From the NCBI GenBank assembly GCA_022702705.1, contig CM040432.1, positions 51,424,540 through 51,488,539 of the forward strand: 64,000 nt of DNA, given 5' to 3'. The notes under the pieces were generated by a model, which ran no database searches, was not told where the DNA came from, and saw nothing but the letters and a program-made list of their open reading frames with translations. Below, piece after piece: positions 1-11,644 of the stretch. Each line of letters starts with the position of its first letter. Position 1 is the first letter of the stretch. This DNA is from Papilionanthe hookeriana x Papilionanthe teres (taxonomy: Eukaryota > Streptophyta > Magnoliopsida > Asparagales > Orchidaceae). The position numbers and the translations under genes are program-made.

Positions 1-1198
1 CTTTTGAAGGTAATGCAATCTTCTATTTTGTGCCCGAGCATCCGGTGGTAAGGGCAAAAGTTGGGATCACCTTTCTTGTTGACTTCCTCCGGTCTTTTAG
101 GCTTCGGTAGTTGGAAATCTGGAGTCTTCATCAAACTACGGAACATTTTCGGCCATCGCTTCATTCTTGAACGGATATTCTCCGCTCAAAAGCTCTCTTA
201 ATGTACGTTGCGGACGAGGTGGTTGTTGATACTGCGGAGATGAGCTGATAGCTGGGCCGGGGTTCGTTGGTAATTCGTTGTGGTTGCTTGCGGTCGTTAC
301 GGTGGTATTTGCATCGGTTGCTTGCCTTTGTCAACTGCTCTGCAACGATCCCGGATTTCTTTTCAAAAGTCTTTACAGGCTTTTGTTTATCTGTTTTATC
401 GGTGAAACTTAATTGCTTTGCCTCCTCTTGCAAGCTTCCGGCCTTGCTTAACAACTTCTCGAAAGTCTTAATAGTAAATCCCTTGAGGAGAAGTGCTATC
501 GGGCCATGGATGCTTTTAAGTAAAATGCCGATCGCATGTTGTTCTTGCGGTTGTGGTTCACACTTCATGCTTAAGTTCCTCCATCGAAGTATGTAATCCA
601 CCAAAGTTTCATTCGGCTTTTGTTTCTCTACCACTAAATCACCTATAGTGATGTGGTGCTTGAGCTCCGACAAATCGCTTGATGAAGAGGTTCTCTAGCT
701 GCGAGAACGTCTTCACCGAACCATTTGGTAATTCCGCATACCGGTCGAAGGCGATTCTCGACGGACTCGTCGACGAACCGTCGGAAGAGTAATGCATCGC
801 TCCCGCCGGCATTGCAACAGCCGGCACGAAAGTGTGCCACATGCTTGTCGGGGGTTCCCGGTTCCGTCGAAGGTCTTGAATAGAGGTGGTACGAAGCCTT
901 TCGGGTATTGGACAGCGTCGAATTCTTCTGGGTAAGGTCTACCCGTCCGAATGGATGTCCCGCTCTTTGATTGTGCTAAGGCTTCTCGCACCTGCTGTTC
1001 CACCAAGTTCTTGATATCCTTTTCAGGAATCATACTTTGTGTTGCATCCTTCTTTAATTGATCATCCCCGTTGACGGATGTAATCTCCTTTCCTCCGTCT
1101 ACAATGTGAATGACTTCCGGGGGTGTTTCCCTTTGTGGTTGTACTTGACTCTGGAGAGTGGCCAGAGCTACGGCCATCTCTTCCATCCTTTTCGCCAT
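1..1198 (-). pseudogene. gag: Tat/Ogre-like gag core and zinc knuckle (Ogre1), frameshifted
   Basis: Capsid/nucleocapsid (Retrotrans_gag) region of a minus-strand Ty3/gypsy element. In minus-strand order: a coiled-coil-like segment (MAKRMEEMAVALATLQSQ) near 1198-1140; the typical Tat-lineage run PYPEEFDAVQYPKGF then FKTFDGTGNP near 950-860; a frame change into AHFRAGCCNAGGSDALLF (~840-785); another change into GSVKTFSQLENLFIKRFVG (~730-670); then DYILRWRNLSMKCE, ILLKSIHGPIALLLKGF and FEKLLSKAGSLQ in the frame ending with a stop at 161. Past that stop another frame encodes FCPYHRMLGHKIEDC at about 55-10, a C-H-H-C zinc knuckle variant as in Tat elements. At least three frame breaks and one stop make it non-functional. 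The window edge cuts it before protease. Family assignment is firm; the exact lineage (Ogre or another Tat branch) is less so. Confidence 0.88.
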
Positions 1199-2654
1199 TT
1201 GAGCGATCGTGTCGTCTTTTCCCGAAGTCGCCTTCTCATCGGTTCGGCTCCTCTCTTCTGCGGCTGCAGGAGCACCTTGCGAAGGCTGCTCGAAGCTCGT
1301 GTCTCAACCATGTTGATTTCTCGCGTATTCGTCGTCCATGAATTCCGATGAATCAATCTCGTCTCCGAACTTTTCTTCTCTTTCTTTTGCCAATCGTCGG
1401 ATATCGGTTCTCAACTTTTCCATGGCATCTTCTAGCGGGGCTTTCCGTGTGTTTTCGTGGTTGTCGTGCGATAGGCTGCCGGGTCCCCTTCTCACGAGTC
1501 CCCTTCATCGCGGTAGCACTTTCTTCGATTCGAGTCTCCTGGCGAGACTTTCTTTCTCGAGCTGCTCGTTTCAATCTCAGCCGCCCGGTAGTGGGACGCC
1601 ATACCATCCTTCGGCGGCAGAAGGTCTAGGACCGGATGGTCACATCGGCCAAATGTCGGAAGGTGGTATCCTCCCTAATCCGTAATCTCGAGACGACAAC
1701 GGGCGGACTAGCCTTCATTCTTTTACTTGGCTTTTCCGTCATGATGGCGGGTTCTACTCGGTGCCCAAGACGGGATTTGGCGGCACCCGCCCTATCCTTC
1801 GTAGAATTTCGATACGGGGCGGTTTTCCTTCTTTGCTAACTTTTCTACCAAAGTTTGCAGTCGAGCAAACGGCGTAGTTCTAGTTCTTTTCTTGCGGCTA
1901 TCGTTGTAATATGCGGGCTGTGGTAATGTGGCAGCAATCTTGCGAATATTTTCTTCATCTTCTGCGGTGGAGAGGGGATGAAACCTGCTTCCTCCCAAGA
2001 GTGGTATGTATTTAGGCAGCGGTGTATATTCTGGCAGTTCTGGAATTTCCTCTAGGAAAGAAATTTCAGCAGCTACGGCTTCTCTAGCGATCCTTCTACT
2101 TCGTTTCTTCTTTGGGTCCTTGTCGGCGACGGAATCTTTGAGCCGGACCCGATTTCGAAAACGAAGGTCTTACGAGAAGATCCGTACCCTCCACGGTAAC
2201 GAGTCCATCATAATTCCGGATTTCTTTCCCCTTTGATTTGGCAAAAGTCGGGGTAGGTGCGAAACAACTAGACCAGGTGGGGGTAGAGATAACGGTCCTT
2301 CTATGGACATCGGTACTCCTCTTAGTCGGGATCCTTTGCGAGAGGAGGGAATTCTTGGGTCGACCTAAGGTTGAACTCGAGCAGCGGCTCCTCGGCTTCG
2401 GATACCTTGTTCATCGGTGCAAAGAGGGAGACGTCGGTGATCTTGACGTTCGTATTTTCAAATCCTTGTCCAAATCGGATGATTCCATTGTCGGGCAGAC
2501 TCATCCTTATAGACGGCGAGGTCCGATCCATTGGTAAAAGAGAAAATCGGTTTCGGGGCTTCCATTTCGCAGGGTAGATTCCGGTTGTCGGTCCCGAGTT
2601 ATGCTTCTTTTCTTTAGGACGAAAAGAAAGGAATTGAAAAGAGTCCGAACTCAT
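1199..2654 (-). pseudogene. N-terminal gag/upstream ORF remnants of Ogre1
   Basis: Between the leader and the gag core, minus-strand open stretches lie in several frames: an ATG-initiated 110-codon ORF at 2654-2322, then 1998-1792 (68 codons), 1607-1353 and 1495-1304. One frame near 1310 reads MVETRAS, followed in another frame by an Ala/Glu-rich, coiled-coil-like stretch leading into the capsid. Tat/Ogre elements often have a long N-terminal gag extension or a separate ORF before gag. This looks like that region broken by several frameshifts. No domain beyond gag context is recognised. The plus-strand open frames over the same bases are not conserved-looking and are treated as shadows. Confidence 0.55.
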
Positions 2655-3071
2655 TCTTGTTCATGTATTTATAAAAAGGAATCACTTATTAAAAGAATCA
2701 CTTTTTAGAGGGTTTGTTTATTTAGAACGGAGTGTTCAAAGGTGTAGAGAAGGTAAGGAATCTGAATCGGAGTTGGAAAGGAAAAGAGAGTCTTAAGCAA
2801 GACTTCTCGACTCGAAGGATCACTCCTAAACTAACACCTATTGGGGTCCACCCCACCTCAGAAATGAGGTAAAAGGATCTCGGAACCTCTCCGTTTAGGG
2901 GTGTCTAAACGAGTGGCTCCTAAATCCGAGAGAATGTTGGTTATACTTGTTCAAGGTAGAAATGAACATAGTATCCCAACGGAAAGAAGGGTAGTTTTGA
3001 TCCATAAGGGACATGGATGCACTACCGATTTTTGAAAGCGTAATTGTTCGATTAGAATGGAGAGAGGAATT
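2655..3071 (-). other. Ogre1 untranslated leader
   Basis: Non-coding stretch between the primer-binding site and the first ATG on the minus strand, about 420 bases. It contains short self-complementary segments: a GGGGT/ACCCC pair and an ACCTC/GAGGT pair around 2840-2876. These could fold in the leader RNA. The block at 2836-2876 also resembles, in plus orientation, the junction before the Ogre2 3' LTR (see findings). No ORF is supported. Confidence 0.5.
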
Positions 3072-3089
3072 GTCCCGGCGGAGTCGCCA
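3072..3089 (-). other. Primer-binding site, tRNA-Arg type (Ogre1)
   Basis: Read on the minus strand the site is TGGCGACTCCGCCGGGAC, five bases after the LTR end. A plant tRNA-Arg 3' end (…CCCAGCGGAGTCG plus CCA) pairs with all but one of the first 16 bases. TGGCGACTC… primer sites are characteristic of the Tat/Ogre lineage. It fixes the orientation of Ogre1 and makes 3095-10239 its 5' LTR. Confidence 0.85.
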
Positions 3090-5192
3090 GAAGTTGTCGG
3101 CATATTTTTAGGTTGAGTGTTGTATATATTTTTTTAAAAGGGGTCGCCTACAGAAGTTGTCGGCGAATTTTAAATTTAATTTAAATATAGATATAATTTA
3201 GAAAGTAGTATTTGATTTTGAAAATAATTTTAAATTTGAAGATTTTAAGATATGAAATCAAGCCGATCTCACATCCCAAATAGTTTATATAAACGAGCAC
3301 CGCATCACAAACCGTGTATCTATCCCTAAGGATAAACACACTCGCTTGATGGTGGGGCTCGGTTAAATAAACTAGAAGATTTGTGACATCCGTTTGGTCT
3401 GCGAACCAATTTTATAAGCCAGACAAATTCCCCAGCTTAATATGAAAACATTAAACGAGGTTTATATTACACAGGTTCTTTAAAATTCCCTATAAGGGCA
3501 AGCCCCTATAGTTAATTACATCTTAAGTGACGGGAATCACCTAAGAAAACTCTCGATAATAATCAATAATTCTGCTCTCAAGAATTTCAAAGTTTAAGTT
3601 TTCAAAGGATTGAATTTTTGAATCTCAATAGGGAATGGATCAAGTTTGGAACATTTTATTTTGGGAATTCAAAGGAAGAAAAGTAGGAGAAATTACAGAT
3701 TCGAAGCGAATTTCGATAATCTCCCGACTATCCTATTGTTTGGCTTGGATTTAGGAAAGTCCTAATGTTCATTTAATGTTTTAATCTTGCTAATTTTAGT
3801 TAATTAGGGCTTATATTTATATGATAGAATCATACAAATAGCCTGGAAGATATGAGGGTTTATGTCGTATCGGACGACTACCTCAGAATCCTAAGACCGG
3901 TTAGGGCTTAATTTGCAATGCAAATGCCTAACGAAGAGTTGAGGATTTATGTTGCACTAGGCAAACTACCTCGAAGTCCTATGGCTTTGTTGTTTAATTC
4001 TAGGAAAGTTTTGCTGAAGTAGGTTCAAGTTTTGTCGACGACGATGGCCGTGCTTGCCCACCATGCTCCGAGCTCCTTGTTGTTGCGAGAGGTTTAGTTT
4101 TAGAAGTCATAAATCGGGAGATGAGAGAAGTGTTTGGTTTAAGGAAAGTCTTAATTTCCATGTGTTTTTAACATTTTAATTAAAACGGATCTTAAAGTTG
4201 ATTAAACGGAACCGATTAAGATCCCGCGGTTCCGTCATCCCGACACCGTTATTTTCATCGAATTCACTTAGTCCAGATGAATTTGCTAAACTCAACTAAG
4301 TGAGTTCCGCACTTTCATTTGGACCGTGGGAAATCCCGTTAGCAACACGTGGGTTACATCATCCGAGGTATTCCCGATCATTCAATGAGACGTTTTAATT
4401 TAGTTGTAGTTGTAGCTTTGTTGTTCTGTTTGTGATTAAATTTTGAGTTGTCTTATATTTTGAAATGTTGTGGAGGTAAATTTTATCTTGTAGTGTCTTT
4501 TAATTTAGTTATGGGTTTCAGTTTTAGTTTCTGTCCTAAAGGTGTAGGTTTTCATGCAACTGTTGTTTATCATGCAAGAAAGTTAAGTGCGATGCGATTA
4601 AATAAATTGCAGTAAAGTAAATTGCAATAAAATAAAAGCGTACTCGGAGGGTCTTCCCGTCATCCCAAGCTGCACTTAAAACACGGTTAGAATATTTAAG
4701 CAAGTTCCTAGGTAAAGCTAAGGTAAGGGTTAGGGTTTTCTACCAAATTCCTAATCCTATAGCTAGTCATTTCCTATGACGTCTAGGTTCCTTGTGTTTT
4801 TAGTTTGAAGACGATTTTCTTCATCAAATAACGATTAAGTTCAATTGTTCTTATAAATATCCTATCATATTGAGGAAGTGCTTAAGAAGAATCCTAAACA
4901 TCTTTTCAATATTTCTAGGATTATTTTAAGTCCAAGAGAATTTAATTATGTAAATGAATCGATCGTCCGAGGTTTTCAAGTTTGTTAACCTCGCTCGGTG
5001 AACTAGGATATTTGAATGTCCTATAAGTGAAGTAACATCTCATTTAATACTCCATTTAGGAGTTATGATAGTAAAAGCTCCTAAGGGCAAAATGATATTT
5101 AATGATTTGTGATTCAAATTTAAGTTCAAATTAATGATTTAAGTTTGGAATAGTGTTCAAGTTATCTTAGATTTATTTTTGAATTCTTCATG

Positions 5193-5625
5193 TCTTTATA
5201 TTTAATTTAATTTAATTTAACTTAATTTAATGTGATGTGGTTTAATTTAATTTAGTTTAACTTAAGTTAATTTAATGTAATATGATTTAGTTTAATTTAA
5301 TTTAATTTAATTTAATTTAATTTAATTTACTTTTTAATTTAATTTAATTTAATTTAATTTAATTTAATTTAATTTAATTTAATATAATATAATTTAATTT
5401 AATTTAATTTAATTTAATTCAATTTAGTTTGGTTTGATGTTACATTAAATTAATTTGATTTAATTTAATTTTTAATTTAATTTGATTTAATTTAATTTAA
5501 TTTTATTTATTTAATTTAATTTAATTTAATTTTTAATTTAATTTAATTTAATTTAATTCTTAGTTTAATTTAATTTTTTAATTTAATTTTTTAATTTGAT
5601 TTAATTTAATTTTATTCATTTTAAT
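5193..5625. repeat. (TTTAA)n block inside the Ogre1 LTR
   Basis: About 430 bases of near-perfect AATTT/TTTAA pentamer repeats with single-base interruptions. The same place in the Ogre2 LTR (~17838-18020) has a shorter block. Confidence 0.85.
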
Positions 5626-7417
5626 TTTAATTAAAGAGTTCAATTATTTAATTTTAGTTTAATGATTAAGTCTTTCAATGTTTTAAATTTGAATTATCAT
5701 TTTGATTAAGAATTAAACATTAATGAAAAGATTAATTTAGGGATTTTTTAAATTAAAGAATAAATCTCTTCCTAATAATATCCCTATTTTAATAATTCCA
5801 ATTTTATTATTCTTCCAAATTTAATCAATTATTTAATTAAAGTTTAATCATTTTAAATTGCTTAATGGGTTTCTACCCTTTAGTTATTAAATTTCAATCA
5901 TCCAAATCAGATTAGGATCAAATATTTTACCTATTAATTTTATTAAGCCTAAAGTTTTAATTAAAGGGTTAAGATTTTAATTACCATTTTGCCCTTCAAG
6001 CCTAATAATTTCATAACTCACTAAATTGAACTCAAATGAACTTGAAATTTTTATGTGACTTCACTCATATGTCAATAAAGACATTAGAGGAGAAAATGTG
6101 ATTTTTCTGTATTTAATTTATTTATATAATTATTTTTGGTAGAAAATAGAGATTTCCAAGGAAAATTTAATAACATAACCAAGGAAAAGTTTCTGTCCTT
6201 AAGAAAATTATGGGACATTCCTAATGACCAGAGGACCACTTGGACCAAATTTTGTGATTTTTTAAATTATATTTTATTTATTAGAATTATTTTAAGTTCT
6301 GGAGTATTAATTAATTTAAAAATAAAATAAATGTTGAAAAATGAATTTTATGTTTTTCAAAAATCTCTCTGATATCAAGGAAACCAGAGAAGCAAATTTT
6401 GCAATTTTTTTATTTTTCTATGATTTATTATAATTATTTTAGTGAAAATGCTAGAAAATACATTTTTTTAATTTTAAAATTACCCTAGAACTTTAAAAAT
6501 TAATATCTCACCAAATAGGCCTAAGAAAAATATGGGGTTTGTTCCTAAGTGATTAAAATTCAAAATGTGACATTTTGGTGAATTTTATTATTTTTGTGAT
6601 TTTTATTATTTTTTAATTATTAAAAATATTAAAATAATATTAAAAATCAACTTTTTTAGAAAATTGAAATTTTAATTTTCTTAAATTCCCCTGATATCAG
6701 AGAGGCTCTAAAACCAATTTGGTGAATTTTTGAAAGGTATTTTGAAAGTTATGAATTTTTAAAGTTTAAAATGACTAAATGGCTTAATCAACCCAATTAA
6801 TAGGGCTAACCAAGTCCAATTGACTTCAAACTTTTATGGTGGGTTCCTCTGATCCTAAAGGTCAGTGGAGAATTGATTTCAAGTCAATTTGATCTATGGT
6901 TAACTCTAATTAATTAGAGACCTATTTTGAGTGTTTAAGCCAATTAGGGTTATTTAAAATGAACTAACTCAAAACCTATTTTTCCTAGGGTTCTCTAGTC
7001 ATAAGGAACATCACCAAATTTTCCTATAATTTATTTCACAACATGCTATTTATTGGAATTAAAATACTCAAAACAGTGACATGAATTTGAAAAATCAATA
7101 ACTCTTCATAGGGATGACCTCGACTTTGGAAAATTCGGGGAATGTTCCCAAATTCAGAGGCTTCAAAAGCCCTATGGTCTCATGCCATGGTGAATTGTAT
7201 ACATGCATGGAGAATTAAATGTATGCAGAGAGTAAATAAATTATAAAAAATAAAATACTTGATGAAATTAAATGATTTCTTTTCCACATTATTCTCCTCC
7301 GTTCACCGAGCAAGAGGGTATTTTTATTTTATTTTTATGATTTTCCTACACAAAGTTATGAATTTTTGAAGTTTAGGGAATTAAATAAATAGAAAATACC
7401 CCTAATTTTCTACTTAT

Positions 7418-7580
7418 CCACGCGGCGCCGGCGAAACATCGGCGGCTCCGAAGGGATACGTGTCGCGCCGTGATTGGGAGCCGCCATCCGAGTCGGCCCG
7501 TCCCGGGGCCCGCCGTATCGTTCCGTCTCCTCATCCGGAGCGATCCTGGCCGTCCGTCCGCGCGTGTATTAAATGGACGG
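7418..7580. other. CpG-rich patch in the Ogre1 LTR
   Basis: A sharply GC- and CpG-rich segment (for example CGCGGCGCCGGCG near 7422) in otherwise AT-rich LTR sequence. The counterpart in the Ogre2 LTR lies at ~15910-16120. It is downstream of the TATA-like site in element orientation, so it would lie in R/U5 or the leader. Confidence 0.6.
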
Positions 7581-8215
7581 CATCCGTTCATCGTCCCCAA
7601 GTGTCCTCACCCGAGAGCCGTCCACACTAAATCCCTAATATCTCACTCGATACTCAATGGATTTTCATGTTCTTATGCTCTATGGATTCATCTTGAAGAG
7701 ACGAACACATCTATACGGTTATCATGCATTGAAATTAAAGCATTTGAAATGGAGAATCTCCAGAAGCTCGGGATGAAGAATTAGCTCATACCTTTGCTCA
7801 GAGAAGTGTGGCTTCGATCCGAGAGTTGTTGCACCTTCGATTGGATCCTAGCGAGCTCCGGATGAAGTCTCCCGGTCGCAGTGAATTGTCTCAGGTTGGA
7901 CTTCGACCACGGCCGATCACAAAGCTTGGAGGCTGGAGCAGCCGGGTGGCTTCGGAGATGGGGCTTTTGCTCGGTGGACACCTTCTCTTGGTCCGGTGAA
8001 GGTGTAGGACCAATCAATTTGAGGATTGATCCACTGTGGAGAAATGTCCTGGTTTTGGGTGGAATTTCAGTTGAGAAATTGGATTTTGTCAGTGGGGATT
8101 AGGGCAAATTGACACTGGGGATCAACTGCTCTAAGGGTGGAGAAGGGTTTGGAACAATTTTGGCAGAGTTTCGGCAAGGTTTGTGCAACTCTTCTTCATG
8201 GCCGTGAGGGGTGGT

Positions 8216-8225
8216 GTTTAAATAG
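8216..8225 (-). promoter_or_regulatory. TATA-like site of the Ogre1 LTR
   Basis: The minus strand reads CTATTTAAAC about 2.0 kb into the LTR. The same site is kept in the Ogre2 LTR (15314-15323), in a GC-rich setting that supports a core promoter. Confidence 0.5.
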
Positions 8226-10239
8226 GAGAGGGTGGAGGGCCTCCGGGGAGAGTTAGGGCTTTGGATCGACTGCTTAGGTCAAGGAAGAACGAGCCATGCT
8301 ATCCATTTGGGTTGAGACAAGTCGACGAATGGAGAATTTCAATGTTGGCTCACATGTGAGCTTTCGGCCATGGTGTTTTCCCGGCGGCTGGCCGGCCGAG
8401 CATGGGTCACCCTCGGGTTCGGGTGGGTCGGGGCTTGATGTTTGTGAAGGCGATTGGTGGCTGCCATGTGTAAAGGGTTTGAATCAAAGTGGAATGGGGT
8501 AAGGGTGTATTTTGGCTCAAATTGGTCAAATGCATGGATTGGGCTAGGTGCACCTTCCCATGGCTAGTTTGGGCTGAAGATAAAGTGGTTTAGGTCAGCA
8601 TAATTAGTGGGGAAGGGTCACCATCCAAGTACAATTAAGTTTAAGCAAGGTTTAGTGGAGTCATGAAAGTGGCTAATCCCTTTAATGGAATATGGAAAGG
8701 GCCTCCTCCTCTTGCCATCTTGGGTATGGTGAGGTGGAAAGTAGATCCCATGGCTCTCATGTGGCTCATGCATGGCTTCATGGCTCATCTTTGGCTTGGG
8801 AAAAGTTTAGTCAACTTTCATGAGGAAGGATGTTGAAATTTTTTATGGATTTAAGGAGAATTGTCATAAGGCTTGATTTGGATTTATTTGGTGATAGATT
8901 TTAGAACTTAGGAAGTGTTTTAAATCAAAGGGATGATGAGAGGAATTTCATGTGGGCTTTGTTATGGACTTTGGGCTTTTGAATTTGTCTTGGATGGGCC
9001 TTTTAAGAAAGTGGGCCTTTGAATTTTAAAATGAATTTTAGGATGGAATTTTAGTAAAGGCTTGGGCCAAATAATTGTTGAGTTTGCTTTAGGGATGTTT
9101 CATGAGTAATTTGAAATAGATTTAAGGTGGTTTGGGTTTGAATTGGGTGAGTTTGGGTTAGGTTTGGGTCATGGGTCCAAATTGGGCTTTAAGGCCAAAA
9201 GTGAAATTGGATTCAAATGCCAATCAAATTAGACTTGGATTTGGTCTAAATTGGTGTTGGGAATGTTGAATTGAAGTTTAGAATTGAATTGGACCAGAAT
9301 TTGGGTCAATTGGGTAAGTTTGGTTTGACATTGGGTTCACTTAGGGTTAAAATGGGTCAAATTGGGGGTTTTGACAAAAGTAGGGTAAATTGGCAAAATT
9401 GGCCCATGGTGTAGTTGAACAAAATGAAATTGGGAATATTTGGGATTTTCTGGAATTTTCTGAATTTTTTGGATTTTTTGGCTAAGAGGGGTATTTTGGG
9501 TATTTGGAGGGTATTGGGAGGTATTTTTGGAATTTTTGGTATTTTTGGCTATGAATGATCAATTTGAGTGATGTGGAAATGTTTGGGAATGATTTTGGGG
9601 AATTTTGGGTAATTTGGAAATTTTTGCAAATTTTGGGTAGTTTCAAGGGCATTTGGTAGGTTAGGCGGGTGTAAGGTCCCGGGGGTCAAAAATTGAAAAT
9701 TTGGAAAATTGAAGATTGGGTGAATATAAGTGGAATAAAATCATTTTGGTTGAGCCATGAAGCCACATCAAGCCCATATGAGCCATGAAGGGACTCATTT
9801 GAGGCATTCACTATGTTGTTCCTAACCCTCTTAGCCAAGGGCTTAGGGGTTAAGGACCATCCATGTGAATCACTCACATGAGTCAGGAGGTCAAGTTGGG
9901 TATGGGTGTGTTTTTAGGAAGTGTGTGAAAGTGTAGTGTGTAGGTGTAGTGTGTGTGCAAGTCAACCCTTCACTGGACCAGAGCCACCCGAGGCGGTCCT
10001 AAGGCCAAAGAGTCCTATAGGAACTCATCCTTTAAACTTCCACATTTAATTTCAACCCTCTAGGTGATTAGGGGTCTACGATCAAGTTTGTGGAGTTTGC
10101 GGGGAGTTTAGAAGTGGTTTGAATTTCTAAAAGGTGGGTCCCAATTCTAATCCTCTAAGATAGTCAAAGGAAAAGCCTAAGGCTAGATCCTAAGCACTAA
10201 AAGAAGAAGAGAAGACCTCATAAAAAAATGAGGTCAACA

Positions 10240-10789
10240 AGGCCGTCTAAGAGAAAAGACTTATTCGGAACCCCGGAAATGGATGCCAGGGAAAGGAAGA
10301 GTCACAATACAATGCGGATGTTGCTATAACTTCGTAGAAGACAGAAAAGGAAATCCACCAGGGATACTCCGTCACGGTGAGGTGGATCCAATGCCGAGAA
10401 TAATTAAAAGAATCTTGAAAAGAATGATAACGTGGAGGGTACTGCCAGCAGACTGCATACCCAACAGTTGCATCATCAACATTTATCAGGAGGGCGACTG
10501 CATACCTTCACACATAGACCACCATGACTTTGTCAGACCTTTCTGCACAGTTTCGTTCGTCAACCAATGCAATATCATGTTCAGATCTGACCTCCGGATA
10601 GCAGGCCGGGGTAAGTTTCGAGGGCCGGTGGAGATACCACTTCCGGTAGGTTTCGTCATGATATTACAAGGAAATGGAGCAGACATCGCAAAACATTGTA
10701 TACCGGGAGTACCGGTGGAGCGGATCTCCGTCACTTTTAGAAGGATGGACGACAGAAAGGCACCATACCACTTCCAGCCAGATCCATAA
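10240..10789 (+). CDS. AlkB/ALKBH9-10-like 2-oxoglutarate/Fe(II) dioxygenase, 5'-truncated, inside Ogre2
   Basis: The first ATG is at 10283 (168 codons, stop at 10787-10789), but the frame is open back to the LTR junction at 10240 and still reads family-like sequence (TYSEPRKWMPGKGR). The N-terminus is therefore cut off, and the ATG is probably an internal Met. Seen in the sequence, numbering from that Met: GCCYNF (12-17), NPPGI (24-28), NIYQEGDCIPSHIDHHDF (66-83) with the metal-binding H77-x-D79, IPLPVG (118-123), NGADIAKH (131-138) with the second metal His H138, and R147-ISVTF-R153, the AlkB 2-oxoglutarate/substrate signature. The pattern matches plant ALKBH9/ALKBH10 RNA m6A demethylases more than other AlkB types. 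The domain has no stop, frameshift or intron, unlike the decayed ORFs around it. It lies 2.1 kb before the Ogre2 3' LTR, where Tat/Ogre elements can carry additional ORFs. An alternative is a retrocopied host fragment. A role in demethylating element RNA or DNA is inference. Confidence 0.88.
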
Positions 10790-11640
10790 TTGGAGAGTCT
10801 CCGACCCTACGAGCTGTGAGTTACATGGGAAATAACACACCTCTAATGCACATCCATGCGGCATTCCTGCCAAGGATGGCTTCGAAGGTGATTTTATTGA
10901 CCGTGTATCTCATTATCCAGACATGGATTTAACAGACTCTTTTTGGATGGCTCAACAAGAATCATACATAGTCCGTTTTGAGTCATGGATTGTATGGGAA
11001 ATATTTCAGATCGAGTTGTATGATGTATCTTCAACAATATTGGAATGAAAGTGACCATGTCACATTTTGCCTTCACCTCTTTTTGTGCAAATTGACTGGG
11101 AAATGCCATTAAAGTTAAATGAACTTCGAACAAAGAACAAAAAAGAAAAAGAAAATAAATAAGAACTCTCTTCCATAAAAATCCAAACATTAAAAAGAAT
11201 TTCAAATCCACATGAACATCAAATAAACAAAGAAAAAAATGGGATAGTGAAAGGACAAACAAAACAAATCTAAAGCTCAAATTGAATTCCAAGTTTAGGT
11301 CCATCTTTTCAAATCCTCCAATCCTTCTTCAAATCAAGATCTATTCCAGACCTCCTTTGAAACCCTCTCTCGGGATGATTTCAGAATCACGAAAAATTTT
11401 CAATTTGATTCGGATGTCATGGGTTCGTACCCTTCGCCAAGTAATTAGACTTTAATTGATTCCCATGGGATATGGAGCACTTTCATATCTCATTTCGATC
11501 TCCAGCTAAATCCAAATCTCAGTAAAATTCTTCATAGTCAACAAAATCTTTCACAACCACTGCATAAACTGAATCTCAGCAAAAATTCCCCATGGACCTC
11601 AGCAAAATTTCCCTCAATCTCTGCATAAATAAATTTCAAC
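10790..11640. other. Ogre2 3' untranslated spacer
   Basis: Non-coding stretch between the AlkB stop and the minisatellite. Its last ~140 bases already contain degenerate ctcagcaaaatt units leading into the array. A 136-codon minus-strand open frame at 11304-10894 is low-complexity Phe/Leu-rich and has no recognisable domain. Confidence 0.6.
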
Positions 11641-11644
11641 AAAA

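Larger units (their letters stand above)
3095..10239 (-). mobile_element. Giant 5' LTR of Ogre1 (minus strand, ~7.1 kb)
   Basis: On the minus strand it starts TGTTGACCTCATTTTTT at 10239 and ends TATGCCGACA at 3095, giving TG…CA ends. It matches 12932-20174 in reverse complement along its whole length, at roughly 85-90% in stretches compared by eye. Inside are a TTTAA-repeat block (~5193-5625), a CpG-rich patch (~7418-7580), a TATA-like site (8216-8225) and a G-depleted (minus strand) U3 tract (~9050-9680). The primer site and gag follow on its 3' side. A 7-kb LTR is extreme even for Ogre-type elements, whose LTRs are known for length. Short open frames inside differ between copies and are not called genes. 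Confidence 0.88.

Noticed and set aside
7781..8017. LTR frames containing SKLCDR in both giant LTRs (also 15528-15797) as a conserved gene
   Set aside because: Only a short segment is shared and the frames diverge on both sides. Similarity is explained by LTR homology.
10894..11304. 136-codon minus-strand ORF, hydrophobic, as a membrane protein
   Set aside because: Phe/Leu runs come from A-rich sequence on the other strand. No domain is visible, and it lies antisense in the Ogre2 3' UTR.
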